Below are positions 1 to 9,027 of a stretch of DNA of 34,647 nucleotides, in pieces (position 1 is the stretch's first letter; each line of letters begins with the position of its first letter). The notes under the pieces are model-generated. The model saw only the letters and a program-made list of their open reading frames with translations, ran no database searches and had not been told where the DNA came from. The position numbers and the translations under genes were made by a program. The stretch is from Oscillospiraceae bacterium (GTDB lineage: Bacteria > Bacillota > Clostridia > Oscillospirales > Acutalibacteraceae): positions 1-34,647 of the forward strand of contig WRDW01000020.1 of NCBI GenBank assembly GCA_009779995.1. The letters run 5' to 3'.

Positions 1-2
1 GG

Positions 3-104
3 CATACCAACCGCAACGCTACACAACGCGGTGTCGACTGGCAGTTCTCTACCCAAGACGCTCGAACTAAACTCAAACACCTTTATCCAATTGTCAAGTA
101 TTAG
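3..104 (+). pseudogene. 3' end of a probable IS630-type transposase (cut by window edge)
   Basis: This frame is open from the left edge to a TAG at 102-104 and encodes about 33 residues. They include the strings VDWQFSTQDAR and KLKHLYP. A W-x-F-(S/T)-x-x-DAR-x-KL-x-x-LYP ending is what I recall as the C-terminus of IS630-family DDE transposases; that is family knowledge, not a search result. The upstream part lies outside the window, so it is unknown whether the element is complete. No clear terminal inverted repeat could be paired because only one end is present. The alternative is a chance open frame, but the motif match makes a transposase tail more likely. Confidence 0.5.
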
Positions 105-120
105 CGCGGACAGGGTAGTA

Positions 121-144
121 GGGGGCGGCATTCTTGCCACCCGC
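121..144. repeat. Dispersed palindromic repeat, copy 1
   Basis: GGGCGGCA (123-130) and TGCCACCC (135-142) form an imperfect stem with a TTCT loop. It matches the reverse complement of the copy at 18258-18277 except at one base. It lies between the transposase remnant and the first lipoprotein gene. Confidence 0.7.
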
Positions 145-167
145 ATCATAATTCAAGGAGGCTGACT

Positions 168-1202
168 ATGAATCGAACCATAGCAATTTTGCTTGCCCTG
201 GCTATGCTTGGCCTGTTCGCCTGCGGGAGAACAGAGCCTGAGCCGACGACCACTGTGCCAACTACCGAAGAAATCGAAACAACCACAGAGGCCGAAACAG
301 CAGAAGCGCCAACCACCGTCTTTGTGCCCATGAGCGGCGAAGAAAATGGGGTGAAGTGGCGCACGTTGGATTTGGAGGATGAGGAAAACGCGGAAATCAA
401 GGCTTGGCTGGACGATTGGTATTTGAAGTGGGAGCCATATCCATTTTCAACTCCGAAACCCATACAGCTCTCAAAAACCAAAACGGTATATCGCAAGGAA
501 GATGCGTATCGCGAGGGCAAATTAATTTTGCGTGATGAGACTACCGGCAAAGAAACTCTCCTTCTGGAAGATACATATTATGGCGAGAGCGATATAGCTA
601 AAGCAATTGATGACGAAACGAGCTGGAAAAGGCCAATCCCTGTTGATACAATCGATGAAAGATATATAGTGGTTCTTTGGGGAGGTTGGTCATGGCAATG
701 TGGGGTAAGTGTCTATGACATAAAGGAGATGCGAGAAGTCCCCGTCAAAAATGACACGGGATACATGGGCAATTATTTTCGGACAATTGGCAATCACATT
801 TACCTAAATACCCCCGGCGACGACGGGGGATATTATGGTTCATTGTCGCTCCAAAGAGCGGTTGTCACATCGGAGATGGGCGAAATTCTCATTGCGGTTG
901 AGTTGCTGAATGATTATCCAAACACAGATGACATAGATGTGCAATGGCTGGGCTGGTGTGAGCTTTCGCCTGATGAGCGCCATTACATAACGCATATGGA
1001 TGGAGGCGCGCTGATTTGCGATATGAAAGAGACAAAGCCTGCTTGGCGAATCCCTTTCCCCGAAGGTCAAGGATTTTCCGAAACCGTGTTTCGTGACACG
1101 AACACTGTTTATTTCATTTCGGGAGATCAATATTTTGACAACGATTCGAACGTCATATCGGTGCAAATCAAACGATATGTCTTCGAGATTACCCTCCCCT
1201 GA
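168..1202 (+). CDS. Exported lipoprotein of unknown function
   Basis: The 344-residue product begins with a lipoprotein signal peptide: basic MNR, a hydrophobic run, then the lipobox LFAC with Cys19 as the predicted lipidated residue. A Thr/Glu-rich linker (about residues 22-52) precedes the folded part. The body has repeated Tyr-, Trp- and Asp-rich strands such as DERYIVVLWGG and LSPDERHYITHM, suggestive of a beta-propeller-like fold, but I recognise no named domain. AAGGAGG at 155-161 sets the ATG at 168. The protein resembles the one at 26494-27399: both have ACGR after the signal, an LRDETTG segment, an LSPD..Y segment and the same C-terminus EITLP, so they are likely paralogues. Base composition is more AT-rich than the following genes. 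Function is unknown. Confidence 0.85.
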   Translation: MNRTIAILLALAMLGLFACGRTEPEPTTTVPTTEEIETTTEAETAEAPTTVFVPMSGEENGVKWRTLDLEDEENAEIKAWLDDWYLKWEPYPFSTPKPIQLSKTKTVYRKEDAYREGKLILRDETTGKETLLLEDTYYGESDIAKAIDDETSWKRPIPVDTIDERYIVVLWGGWSWQCGVSVYDIKEMREVPVKNDTGYMGNYFRTIGNHIYLNTPGDDGGYYGSLSLQRAVVTSEMGEILIAVELLNDYPNTDDIDVQWLGWCELSPDERHYITHMDGGALICDMKETKPAWRIPFPEGQGFSETVFRDTNTVYFISGDQYFDNDSNVISVQIKRYVFEITLP

Positions 1203-1216
1203 CGAAAGGCCACCCC

Positions 1217-1768
1217 ATGACCACCCTCCTCCGCCTCTGCCTAAGCTTCTTCAAAATCGGGCTCTTCACCTTCGGGGGAGGGCTTTCGATGTTTCCCATG
1301 CTCGAGCGGGAGGTCATCACCCGGCGCGGCTGGTGCACCCGGGAGGAGATCCTGGACTACTACGCCGTGGGGCAGTGCACCCCGGGCGTCATCGCGGTGG
1401 ACGTGGCGGCCTTTATCGGCTACCGGCAGAAGAAGACCCTCGGGGCGATTGTCGCCCCCCTGTGCGTGGTGCTGCCGGGGGTGCTCCTGGTGCTGCTGAT
1501 GGCCACTTTATTGCAGCAGGTGGCGGATGTCCCGGCGGTGCGGTCGGCCTTCGCGGGAATCCGCGTGGCGGTGTGCGCGCTGATCACGGTCTCCCTGGTG
1601 AACATCCTGCGCGAGAGCGTGAAGCGCTGGTGGCAGCTTGGCGTGGCGCTGGCCTCGTTCGCGGTCGTGGCCGTGCTGGGGCAGAACCCGGCGTGGGTGG
1701 TGCTGGGCGCGGGGCTGGGGGGGCTGTTCGGGTCGTTCGGATCATTTGGGAAGAAAAAAGAGAAATAA
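1217..1768 (+). CDS. chrA: Chromate transporter family, first half-size subunit
   Basis: At 183 residues this is a single-CHR-domain protein; such half-size transporters usually occur as adjacent pairs forming one antiporter that exports chromate. The N-terminal motif FKIGLFTFGGG (about 12-22) and the second motif QCTPG followed by AFIGYR (about 53-70) are the family hallmarks. Several hydrophobic segments follow, and the C-terminus ends in a basic KKKEK tail. Its partner is at 2343-2921, but a toxin-antitoxin pair lies between them. The ribosome-binding site before the ATG is weak (AAAGG), and the gene follows the lipoprotein by 14 nt. Substrate assignment rests only on family membership; many ChrA-like pairs in Firmicutes are untested. 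Confidence 0.85.
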   Translation: MTTLLRLCLSFFKIGLFTFGGGLSMFPMLEREVITRRGWCTREEILDYYAVGQCTPGVIAVDVAAFIGYRQKKTLGAIVAPLCVVLPGVLLVLLMATLLQQVADVPAVRSAFAGIRVAVCALITVSLVNILRESVKRWWQLGVALASFAVVAVLGQNPAWVVLGAGLGGLFGSFGSFGKKKEK

Positions 1769-1785
1769 TGCTGGCAATAATTATA

Positions 1786-1814
1786 TTGACAAATGCTAGC
1801 ACATGCTATATAAT
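1786..1814 (+). promoter_or_regulatory. Consensus promoter and possible operator of relB/yoeB
   Basis: TTGACA (1786-1791), a 17-nt spacer and TATAAT (1809-1814) make a perfect sigma-A-type promoter. The palindrome TGCTAGCA (1794-1801) sits in the spacer, and GCTAT...ATAGC spans the -10 region, so an autoregulating RelB dimer could bind here (inference). Confidence 0.85.
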
Positions 1815-1841
1815 GATAGCAAAGAGTAAGGAGGTGCGATT

Positions 1842-2096
1842 ATGGCACAAGTGAATATTCGTCTGGACGACGCGACAAAGCGCAACGCGGAGGTGACCCT
1901 TGCCGCGCTGGGGCTGACCATCCCGGTAATTGTCAACATGCTGCTCAAGCAGGTAATCCGCACGGGCACGGTACCCTTTGAGATCACAACGGGGGAATCG
2001 GAGCTTTTGAGACGCATAGCGGATATGGAAGCGGGCCGCAATGTGCATTACCATGACATCATTGAGGTGGAAGACGATGAAGAAGCTGTGGAATGA
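1842..2096 (+). CDS. relB: RelB/DinJ-family antitoxin
   Basis: This 84-residue protein opens with the ribbon-helix-helix strand AQVNIRLDD and continues with the helical segment TLAALGLTIPVIVNMLLKQV and the IPF-like VPFEI turn, which together define the RelB/DinJ family. The acidic C-terminus (IEVEDDEEAVE) is the expected toxin-binding tail. It normally neutralises the toxin and represses its own promoter. AGGAGGTG precedes the ATG at good spacing, and a consensus promoter lies just upstream. The coding region overlaps the toxin gene by 20 nt, the usual arrangement for translational coupling. The pair lies between the two chromate-transporter genes. Confidence 0.9.
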   Translation: MAQVNIRLDDATKRNAEVTLAALGLTIPVIVNMLLKQVIRTGTVPFEITTGESELLRRIADMEAGRNVHYHDIIEVEDDEEAVE

Positions 2097-2340
2097 CAGG
2101 GCATGGGATGAGTATGAATACTGGCTGCGGCAAGACCGAAAAACCACCAATCGGATCAATAAACTGCTGAAGGACATTGAGCGCAACGGCTATTTCGGCA
2201 TCGGCAAGCCGGAGGCGTTGTCCAGCGACTACGCGGGCTGGTGGAGCGTTCACATCGACGAGAAAAACCGGCTGCTGTTCCGCATCAGGGAGGGACAGTT
2301 GGAAATCTTAGCCTGCAAAGGCCATTACGGAGATAAATAG
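2077..2340 (+). CDS. yoeB: YoeB-family mRNA interferase toxin
   Basis: The product is 87 residues, close to the family's usual length of about 84-90. YoeB toxins bind the ribosome and cut mRNA in the A site. The catalytic residues of the E. coli enzyme line up without gaps: Glu46 (in GIGKPE), Arg65 (KNR), His83 and Tyr84 (CKGHYGDK). The N-terminal W..RAW.EYEYWLRQD segment is also typical. I chose the ATG at 2077 because the protein then starts MKKLWND at family length; an upstream start would add 12 residues with no match. It overlaps relB by 20 nt and ends 2 nt before the second chromate-transporter gene. All active-site residues are present, so it is probably active. Confidence 0.9.
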   Translation: MKKLWNDRAWDEYEYWLRQDRKTTNRINKLLKDIERNGYFGIGKPEALSSDYAGWWSVHIDEKNRLLFRIREGQLEILACKGHYGDK

Positions 2341-2342
2341 TC

Positions 2343-2921
2343 ATGCTCCAAACTCTCATCCTCCTGGCATATGAATTCTTCTTCACGGGGCTATTCGCCG
2401 TGGGGGGCGGCTTGGCCACCATCCCCTTTTTGCAGAGCATGGGCGCACGGCGGCCCGCCTGGTTCAGCGCCGCGCAGCTGGCCGACATGATCGCCGCCGC
2501 GCAGTGCGCCCCCGGGCCCCTGGGCACCAACATGGCCACCTACGTGGGCTACACGGTGGGCGGCTTCCCCGGCGCGGCCCTCAGCCCGCTGTCGCTGATG
2601 ATCCCCACCATCGTTGTGGACCTCTTTGCCGCCAGGCTCATGGAGCGCTTCCGGGATTCCGCCCGGTGGGAGCGCGTGATGCGGGTGCTGCGCCCGGCCA
2701 GCGCGGGGCTCATCTGCGCAGCGGCGTTGGCTCTATTGCAGATTTCTTTGGCCAGCGGCACGGCCTGGAACTGGAACGCCCCCCTGGCCTGGTTCGACTG
2801 GCGCTGCGTGGCCCTCTATGGCGCGCTGCTGCCCTTCGTCGCCTGGAAAAAGCTCAGGAAAATCCACCCCGCGGTGTATATCGCTGTGGGGGCTGTTGTG
2901 GGTGTCGTATGGGGGCTATAA
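2343..2921 (+). CDS. chrA: Chromate transporter family, second half-size subunit
   Basis: At 192 residues this is the second CHR half protein. It shows the N-terminal motif TGLFAVGGGLATIPF and the second motif AAQCAPGPLGTNMATYVGY, which correspond to those in the partner at 1217-1768. Hydrophobic segments continue to the C-terminus (AVYIAVGAVVGVVWGL). The ATG comes 2 nt after the toxin stop, so its translation is probably coupled to yoeB, an odd situation in which a transporter subunit is tied to a toxin message. The pair would be expected to form an antiparallel heterodimer; chromate export is a family-level prediction. Confidence 0.85.
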   Translation: MLQTLILLAYEFFFTGLFAVGGGLATIPFLQSMGARRPAWFSAAQLADMIAAAQCAPGPLGTNMATYVGYTVGGFPGAALSPLSLMIPTIVVDLFAARLMERFRDSARWERVMRVLRPASAGLICAAALALLQISLASGTAWNWNAPLAWFDWRCVALYGALLPFVAWKKLRKIHPAVYIAVGAVVGVVWGL

Positions 2922-2972
2922 GGAAATAACAGCATTTCTCTAATTATTTTATTTTAAATAGGAGGATTCGCT

Positions 2973-3641
2973 ATGTCATTTTCAAGAGGCTTGAAAGCAA
3001 AGGCCGCAAAAGTGTGGGAGGCGGGGTACAACCACCCCTTTGTGCAGGCGCTCGGCGCGGGCACGCTGGACCGGGAGATATTCAAGTTTTATCTCCTGCA
3101 GGACTACCTCTATCTCCTGCAATACGCCAAGGTGTTCGCCATCGCCGCCATTAAGTCGGACACAGAGGAGTTGATGACGCGCTTCACCGCCCTCCAGCAT
3201 TCCATCCTGGCCGATGAGATGGACCTGCACCGCGCGTACATGGCGGATTTCGGCATTACGCGGGAGGAGGCGCTGGCCGCCCGGCCCTCGCTGTTCAACA
3301 GGGCGTACACCGCCAACATGCTCGCGTTGGGCCAGACGGGCGGCCTGGCGGAGCTCCTCACCGCCGTGTTCCCCTGCGCGTGGACCTACGCCGACTACGC
3401 CAAACGCCTGAAGGCGCAATACGCCGATTGCCTGCAAGGCAATTTCTATAAGTCATGGATAGAGCTGTACGCAAGCCACGAGTTTTCGGCGTCGTTTGAA
3501 TGGTTCTACGATGCCCTAGACGAGCTCGTCTCCAACATGACCGGCGAGCAGCGCGGGCGCATAGAGGACATCTTTATCGGCAGCGTGGAATTTGAATACC
3601 TGTTTTGGGATATGGCCTATCACCGGCGGATGTCCTACTGA
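2973..3641 (+). CDS. tenA: TenA-family aminopyrimidine aminohydrolase / thiaminase II
   Basis: TenA hydrolyses aminopyrimidines from degraded thiamine so that the pyrimidine can be salvaged. The 222-residue length fits. The active-site residues of the B. subtilis enzyme fall at matching positions: Asp44 in LLQDYLYL, the nucleophile Cys135 in VFPCAWTY, and the acidic segment SVEFEYLFWDMAY near 204-215. The ribosome-binding site TAGGAGGA precedes the ATG in a short AT-rich gap. No other thiamine gene lies in the window, and the 51-nt upstream gap is too short for a TPP riboswitch. A hairpin terminator follows, so it is the end of its transcription unit. Confidence 0.93.
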   Translation: MSFSRGLKAKAAKVWEAGYNHPFVQALGAGTLDREIFKFYLLQDYLYLLQYAKVFAIAAIKSDTEELMTRFTALQHSILADEMDLHRAYMADFGITREEALAARPSLFNRAYTANMLALGQTGGLAELLTAVFPCAWTYADYAKRLKAQYADCLQGNFYKSWIELYASHEFSASFEWFYDALDELVSNMTGEQRGRIEDIFIGSVEFEYLFWDMAYHRRMSY

Positions 3642-3677
3642 GGGGGCAGAGGTATAGCGCTGAATGGAATGCTATCA

Positions 3678-3708
3678 GGAGGCCTTGACCGATCAGGGCT
3701 TCCTTTTT
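3678..3708 (+). terminator. Rho-independent terminator after tenA
   Basis: An 11-bp stem, GGAGGCCTTGA (3678-3688) with TCAGGGCTTCC (3693-3703) including G-U pairs, is followed by TTTTT. Confidence 0.75.
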
Positions 3709-3749
3709 CGCTTTCGTTGCTAAAATTCCTGGAAGCCCCAAAAAACCTC

Positions 3750-3778
3750 TTGACAGCCCGGTGCATTTGTGCTATCAT
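3750..3778 (+). promoter_or_regulatory. Promoter of the polyamine operon
   Basis: TTGACA (3750-3755), a 17-nt spacer and TATCAT (3773-3778) lie 64 nt before the regulator gene and downstream of the tenA terminator. Confidence 0.75.
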
Positions 3779-3842
3779 ATCCTTCGTGTTTAGTATAGGC
3801 AAACAAGAAGTTTCGTAATTTCAATCCGCCGGGAGGGGCCGC

Positions 3843-4379
3843 ATGGATATAGGGGAAAAGCTCAAGCGCCTGCGCGTCAAAAACGGACTGACGCAGCAGG
3901 ACCTCGCGGACCGCTGCGACCTCTCCAAGGGGTTTATTTCCCAGGTGGAGAACAACCTGGCCTCCCCCTCCATCGCCACGCTGATGGACATCCTCGAGAC
4001 GCTGGGTACAGTGGCCAGGGATTTCTTCAACGACGAGAGCGGCTCTGTGGTCTTCCGGGAAGAGGACGTCTTCGTGCAGGAGAACACGGAGCTGGGGTAC
4101 AGGATACGCTGGCTGATTCCCAACGCGCAAAAAAACGAGATGGAGCCCATCCTGATCATCCTGGCCAGAAACGGGCGCTCGGAGGTGTATACCCCTTTTG
4201 ACGGCGAGGTCTTCGGCTATGTAATCCGCGGCAGCGTGATCCTCCACATGGAGGGGCGGCAGTTCAAGGTGAAGAAGGGCGAGAGCTTCTACCACTCGGC
4301 CGATTACGAGCACTACCTGGAGAACAGCTTCGGGAACGAGACGGAAATCCTGTGGGCCACAACGCCCCCGAATTTTTAA
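3843..4379 (+). CDS. XRE-cupin transcriptional regulator of the polyamine operon
   Basis: The 178-residue protein has an N-terminal helix-turn-helix of the XRE family (about residues 6-60; GLTQQDLADRC, SKGFISQVEN, PSIATLMDI) and a C-terminal cupin_2 sensor domain (about 100-172; VIRGSVILHMEGRQFKVKKGE and YHSADYEHYLEN). XRE-cupin proteins such as PuuR often control polyamine or amino-acid transport genes by sensing a small ligand in the cupin. It is the first gene of the operon; potA starts 20 nt downstream. The ribosome-binding site GGGAGGGG precedes the ATG. Repression of its own promoter with polyamine as ligand is inference from context. Confidence 0.88.
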   Translation: MDIGEKLKRLRVKNGLTQQDLADRCDLSKGFISQVENNLASPSIATLMDILETLGTVARDFFNDESGSVVFREEDVFVQENTELGYRIRWLIPNAQKNEMEPILIILARNGRSEVYTPFDGEVFGYVIRGSVILHMEGRQFKVKKGESFYHSADYEHYLENSFGNETEILWATTPPNF

Positions 4380-4399
4380 ATGTGCCGGGGAGGGTTTGC

Positions 4400-5445
<1,046 letters not shown>

Positions 5446-5446
<1 letters not shown>

Positions 5447-6303
5447 TGGCGGACTATCGCTACACGGAGTGGGAGACGGACCGGGTGTCGTTTTCCATCG
5501 AGGCGGAGCGCCTGCTCTACAGCGGGCAAAGCGATTTCCAGAGCGTGGACGTGTACGAATCGCGGGATTTCGGGCGCTTCCTGGTGCTGGACGGCTGGAT
5601 GATGATCACCGAGCGGGACGAGTTCATCTACCATGAGATGATCACGCACGTACCCATGGCGGTGAACCCGGCGATCAAAAAAATTCTGGTGATAGGCGGG
5701 GGCGACGGCGGCGCGGTGCGCGAGCTGCTGCGCTACCCCACCGTGGAGCGCGTCGACCTCGTGGAGATCGACCCGAAGGTGGTGGAGGTGTGCCGGGAAT
5801 TTTTCTCCGCCGTCTCCTGTGGGTTGGACGACCCGCGGGTATGCGTGCGTCACGAGGACGGCGTGGAATACGTGCGTCGCTATGAGGGGGCATACGATCT
5901 CATCATCGTGGATTCCACGGACCCCATCGGCCCGGGCAAGGTGCTTTTCTCGAAGGAGTTCTACGAAAGCTGCCACAGGGCCCTGAATGAAAGCGGCATC
6001 CTGATCAACCAGCACGAGAACGCCTTCTACAAAGAGGAGGCCGGCATCACGCGGGAAATTCACGGGCATCTTTACAGGCTTTTCCCGATCAGCAAGGTCT
6101 ACCACCTGCACATCCCGTCGTACCCCTGCGGGCAGCTGTTCGGCTTCGCCTCGAAGCGCTTCCACCCGGTGCGCGACCTCGACGCCGCCCGCTGGGACGC
6201 CCTGGGGCTGCAACTGAAATACTACAACACGCGCCTGCACAAGGGTGTGTTCGCCCTGCCGAGCTATGTGGAGGCGCTGCTGCGGGAGGCAGAAGTGGAA
6301 TAG
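5446..6303 (+). CDS. speE: Spermidine synthase
   Basis: SpeE transfers an aminopropyl group from decarboxylated S-adenosylmethionine to putrescine, releasing methylthioadenosine. The 285-residue protein has the YHEM segment (62-65), the nucleotide-binding GGGDGG (84-89), the acidic VEIDP (107-111), and DSTDPIGPG starting at Asp156, the catalytic/substrate loop. GGGAGGAGG lies just before the ATG, which overlaps the potA stop. Insertion of a biosynthetic gene between potA and potB is less common than an uninterrupted potABCD and directly joins synthesis with import. The substrate could be another polyamine, but SpeD downstream makes spermidine the simplest reading. Confidence 0.95.
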
Positions 6304-6329
6304 CGCAAAAAAGGGGAGGAGAACAAAAA

Positions 6330-7163
6330 ATGCCAAACGCCTACAGGCGGTTCATCACCCTGCCCTATCTGGCCTGGGCGGGCGTCTTCATCGTGCTGCC
6401 CATCCTGCTGATCGTCTATTACAGCCTCACCGTGGAGGCCGACGGGCATCTGCTGCTCTCCCTGGAGAACTACAAAAGAGCCTTCGACCCGGTGTACCTG
6501 ACCATTTTCCGGCGCTCGGCGAGCCTGTCGCTTTCCTGCACGGCCATCTGCCTGCTGCTGGGCTACCCCATCGCCTATATCCTGGCCTCCAGGGAGTACG
6601 CCCACAAAAGCTTCCTGCTCTTCCTGTTTTTGATCCCCATGTGGATGAACTTTCTGCTGCGCACCTACTCCTGGATTTCCATCCTGGAGCGCAACGGGCT
6701 GATCAACACGGCGCTGCGGGCGATAGGCCTGCCCACGGCTGACCTGCTCTTCAACAATGCGGCGGTGCTGCTGGGGATGGTCTACAACTTCCTGCCCTTC
6801 ATGATTTTGCCCATCTGCTCTGTTCTGAAAAAACGGGAGCAGAGCCTCATCGAGGCGGCCCAGGACCTCGGCGCAAACAGCCGGCAGGTTTTCACAAAAC
6901 TGATTTTCCCCCTGAGCGTGCCCGGCGTCGTCTCAGGCATTACGATGGTCTTCATGCCCGCCACCTCCACGTTCATCATCTCCGACCTGCTGGGCGGCGC
7001 GCAGAACATGCTCATCGGCAATCTCATCGAGCAGCAGTTCCTGCGGGTGAACGACTGGCACTTCGGCTCGGCCGTTTCAGTGATATTGATGCTGGTGTTC
7101 CTGGCCTCCTTCGGGATATTCTCCGCGATCGACAAGGACGAGGGGGTGGGCCTGCTATATTGA
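6330..7163 (+). CDS. potB: Spermidine/putrescine ABC transporter permease PotB
   Basis: This 277-residue inner-membrane permease has about six hydrophobic segments, beginning with YLAWAGVFIVLPILLIVYYSL. The EAA loop that contacts PotA is clear: EAAQDLGANSRQVFTKLIFP followed by LSVPG. The strong site GGGGAGGAG precedes the ATG, 26 nt after speE. Its stop overlaps the start of potC by 3 nt. With PotC it forms the membrane channel of the polyamine importer. Confidence 0.95.
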   Translation: MPNAYRRFITLPYLAWAGVFIVLPILLIVYYSLTVEADGHLLLSLENYKRAFDPVYLTIFRRSASLSLSCTAICLLLGYPIAYILASREYAHKSFLLFLFLIPMWMNFLLRTYSWISILERNGLINTALRAIGLPTADLLFNNAAVLLGMVYNFLPFMILPICSVLKKREQSLIEAAQDLGANSRQVFTKLIFPLSVPGVVSGITMVFMPATSTFIISDLLGGAQNMLIGNLIEQQFLRVNDWHFGSAVSVILMLVFLASFGIFSAIDKDEGVGLLY

Positions 7164-7969
7164 AGCTTCTGAAAAAAGTTTACCTGTCCGCCATCCTGGT
7201 CTTCATGTACGCGCCCATCCTCCTGCTGATGGTCTTCTCCTTCAACGAATCGAAGTCCCGCGCGCACTGGACGGGTTTTACCCTCAAATGGTATGCCGAG
7301 CTGCTCCGCGACCAGAGCATCCTCAGTGCGCTGAGCAACACCTTCACCATCGCCCTGTTCTCCACCCTAATCGCCGTGGTGCTGGGAACCGCGGCGGCCA
7401 TAGGGATCAACGCCATGAAGCCCATTAGCAAAAAGGCGCTGAATACAATTACGAACATCCCCGTGATCAACCCGGACATCGTCATGGGCGTCTCCCTGAT
7501 GATCCTGTATGTTTTTATCTTCAGGGTGCTCCCCTTCGGGCTGGAGATGGGCTACGCCACGCTGCTGCTTGCGCATTTGTCTTTCAATACGTCCTATGTT
7601 GTATTATCCGTGCTGCCCAAGCTGCGGCAGATGGACAGGGAAATCTATGAGGCCGCGCTGGATTTGGGCGCGACGCCGCTGCAAGGCTTCATAAAAGTCG
7701 TCTTCCCGGAAATTTTGCCGGGAATCATCACCGGCGCGCTGCTGGCCTTCACCATCTCCATCGATGACTTCGTGGTGAGCTATTTCACGGCGGGCTCCTC
7801 CGTGGAGACGCTCTCCATGGTGATCTACTCCATGTCCCGCAGGGGGATCAACCCGAAGATCAACGCCGTCTCCACCCTGATGTTCATCCTCGTCATGACG
7901 CTCCTGTTCATCGTCAACAGGAGAGAGCAGATAAATCAAAAAAACAGCAAAAAGGGGAACCTCAAATGA
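7160..7969 (+). CDS. potC: Spermidine/putrescine ABC transporter permease PotC
   Basis: The 269-residue second permease begins with the TM segment VYLSAILVFMYAPILLLMVF and the family motif FSFNES. It carries the EAA loop EAALDLGATPLQGFIKVVFP with EILPG. The start is TTG at 7160, overlapping the potB stop (TTGA); the next ATG would remove the first TM segment. The C-terminal tail is basic and Asn-rich (NRREQINQKNSKKG). Its stop overlaps the potD ATG (ATGA). Tight overlaps indicate coupled translation of potB, potC and potD. Confidence 0.94.
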   Translation: MKLLKKVYLSAILVFMYAPILLLMVFSFNESKSRAHWTGFTLKWYAELLRDQSILSALSNTFTIALFSTLIAVVLGTAAAIGINAMKPISKKALNTITNIPVINPDIVMGVSLMILYVFIFRVLPFGLEMGYATLLLAHLSFNTSYVVLSVLPKLRQMDREIYEAALDLGATPLQGFIKVVFPEILPGIITGALLAFTISIDDFVVSYFTAGSSVETLSMVIYSMSRRGINPKINAVSTLMFILVMTLLFIVNRREQINQKNSKKGNLK

Positions 7970-9006
7970 AAATGAAAATAACGATCGCGGTGCTGCTGTG
8001 CCTCGCCATTCTCGTGGGCCTGTTCCTGTTCGTCCACGCCGGGCAGGACGACCTGCGCGTGTTCAACTGGGGGGAGTATATAGACGAGAGCATCCTCAAA
8101 CAGTTCACCGAGGAGACCGGCATCAAAATCAACTACAAAAAATATGCCTCCAACGAGGAGATGTACGCCAAGCTAAAGCGCGGCGGCTCCCGGTATGACA
8201 TTATTGTCCCCACGGACTACATGATCGAGCGGATGATCGCCGAGGACATGCTGGAGAAGCTCGACTTCGGGAACATCCCCAATTTCGGCAATATAGACAG
8301 CCGGTTCACGCACCGCGTCTACGACCCGGGCAGCGAATACTCCGTCCCCTACATGTGGGGGACCAACGGGCTCATCTATAACACCGAGATGGTGCACGGC
8401 GAGATCGACAGCTGGGACGTGCTCTGGGACGAGACCTACAAGGGCCAGATCCTCATGTACGACAGCATGAGGGACAGCTTCATCCCCGCCCTGATCAAGC
8501 TGGGCTACTCCATCAACACCCGAAGCCCCAGGGAGCTGGAGGAGGCGCGGGACCTCCTCATTGCGCAGAAGCCCCTGGTACACGCCTATATGGGCGACAT
8601 CATGCGCGACAGCATGATCAGCGGCGAGGCGGCCATCGGCCTGATGTTCTCCGGCGACGCGGTCTACTGCATAGACGAGAACCCCGCCCTGGCCTATGTC
8701 ATTCCCAAGGAGGGCAGCAACGTGTGGTTCGACGCCGTGGCCATCCCCAAGGGTGCGAGAAACAAGGAGGCCGCCGAGCTCTTCATCAATTTCCTCTGCA
8801 GGCCGGACATCGCCCTGAAAAACACGGAGTATATAGGCTTCTCCACGGTGAACGCCGAGGCATTTAAAATGCTCCCGCCCGAGCTGCTGGAGAACCCGGC
8901 CTACTGGCCGCCCGACGAGGCCATCGACCGTTGCGAGCTGCTGATGGATTTAGGCGATTTCGCCGGGGAGTTCGACAGGGCTTGGACGATGGTGCTGGCG
9001 AAGTGA
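7966..9006 (+). CDS. potD: Spermidine/putrescine-binding protein PotD
   Basis: The 346-residue solute-binding protein captures polyamine outside the membrane and delivers it to PotBC. After a single N-terminal hydrophobic segment (about residues 5-24), the mature part starts LRVFNWGEYID, typical of PotD/PotF. Further family strings are YDIIVPTDYMIERM, VPYMWGTNGLIYN and SGDAVYCIDENP. I see no lipobox: the segment ends FLFVHAGQ with no Cys at a cleavage point, although most Gram-positive PotD proteins are lipoproteins. It may remain anchored by an uncleaved signal helix. The ATG overlaps the potC stop by 4 nt. Confidence 0.94.
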   Translation: MKMKITIAVLLCLAILVGLFLFVHAGQDDLRVFNWGEYIDESILKQFTEETGIKINYKKYASNEEMYAKLKRGGSRYDIIVPTDYMIERMIAEDMLEKLDFGNIPNFGNIDSRFTHRVYDPGSEYSVPYMWGTNGLIYNTEMVHGEIDSWDVLWDETYKGQILMYDSMRDSFIPALIKLGYSINTRSPRELEEARDLLIAQKPLVHAYMGDIMRDSMISGEAAIGLMFSGDAVYCIDENPALAYVIPKEGSNVWFDAVAIPKGARNKEAAELFINFLCRPDIALKNTEYIGFSTVNAEAFKMLPPELLENPAYWPPDEAIDRCELLMDLGDFAGEFDRAWTMVLAK

Positions 9007-9027
9007 GGTATGGGGGAGGAAAAACCA

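Noticed and set aside
2922-2972. Possible TPP riboswitch before tenA
   Set aside because: The 51-nt gap is too short and lacks the conserved TPP-riboswitch core.
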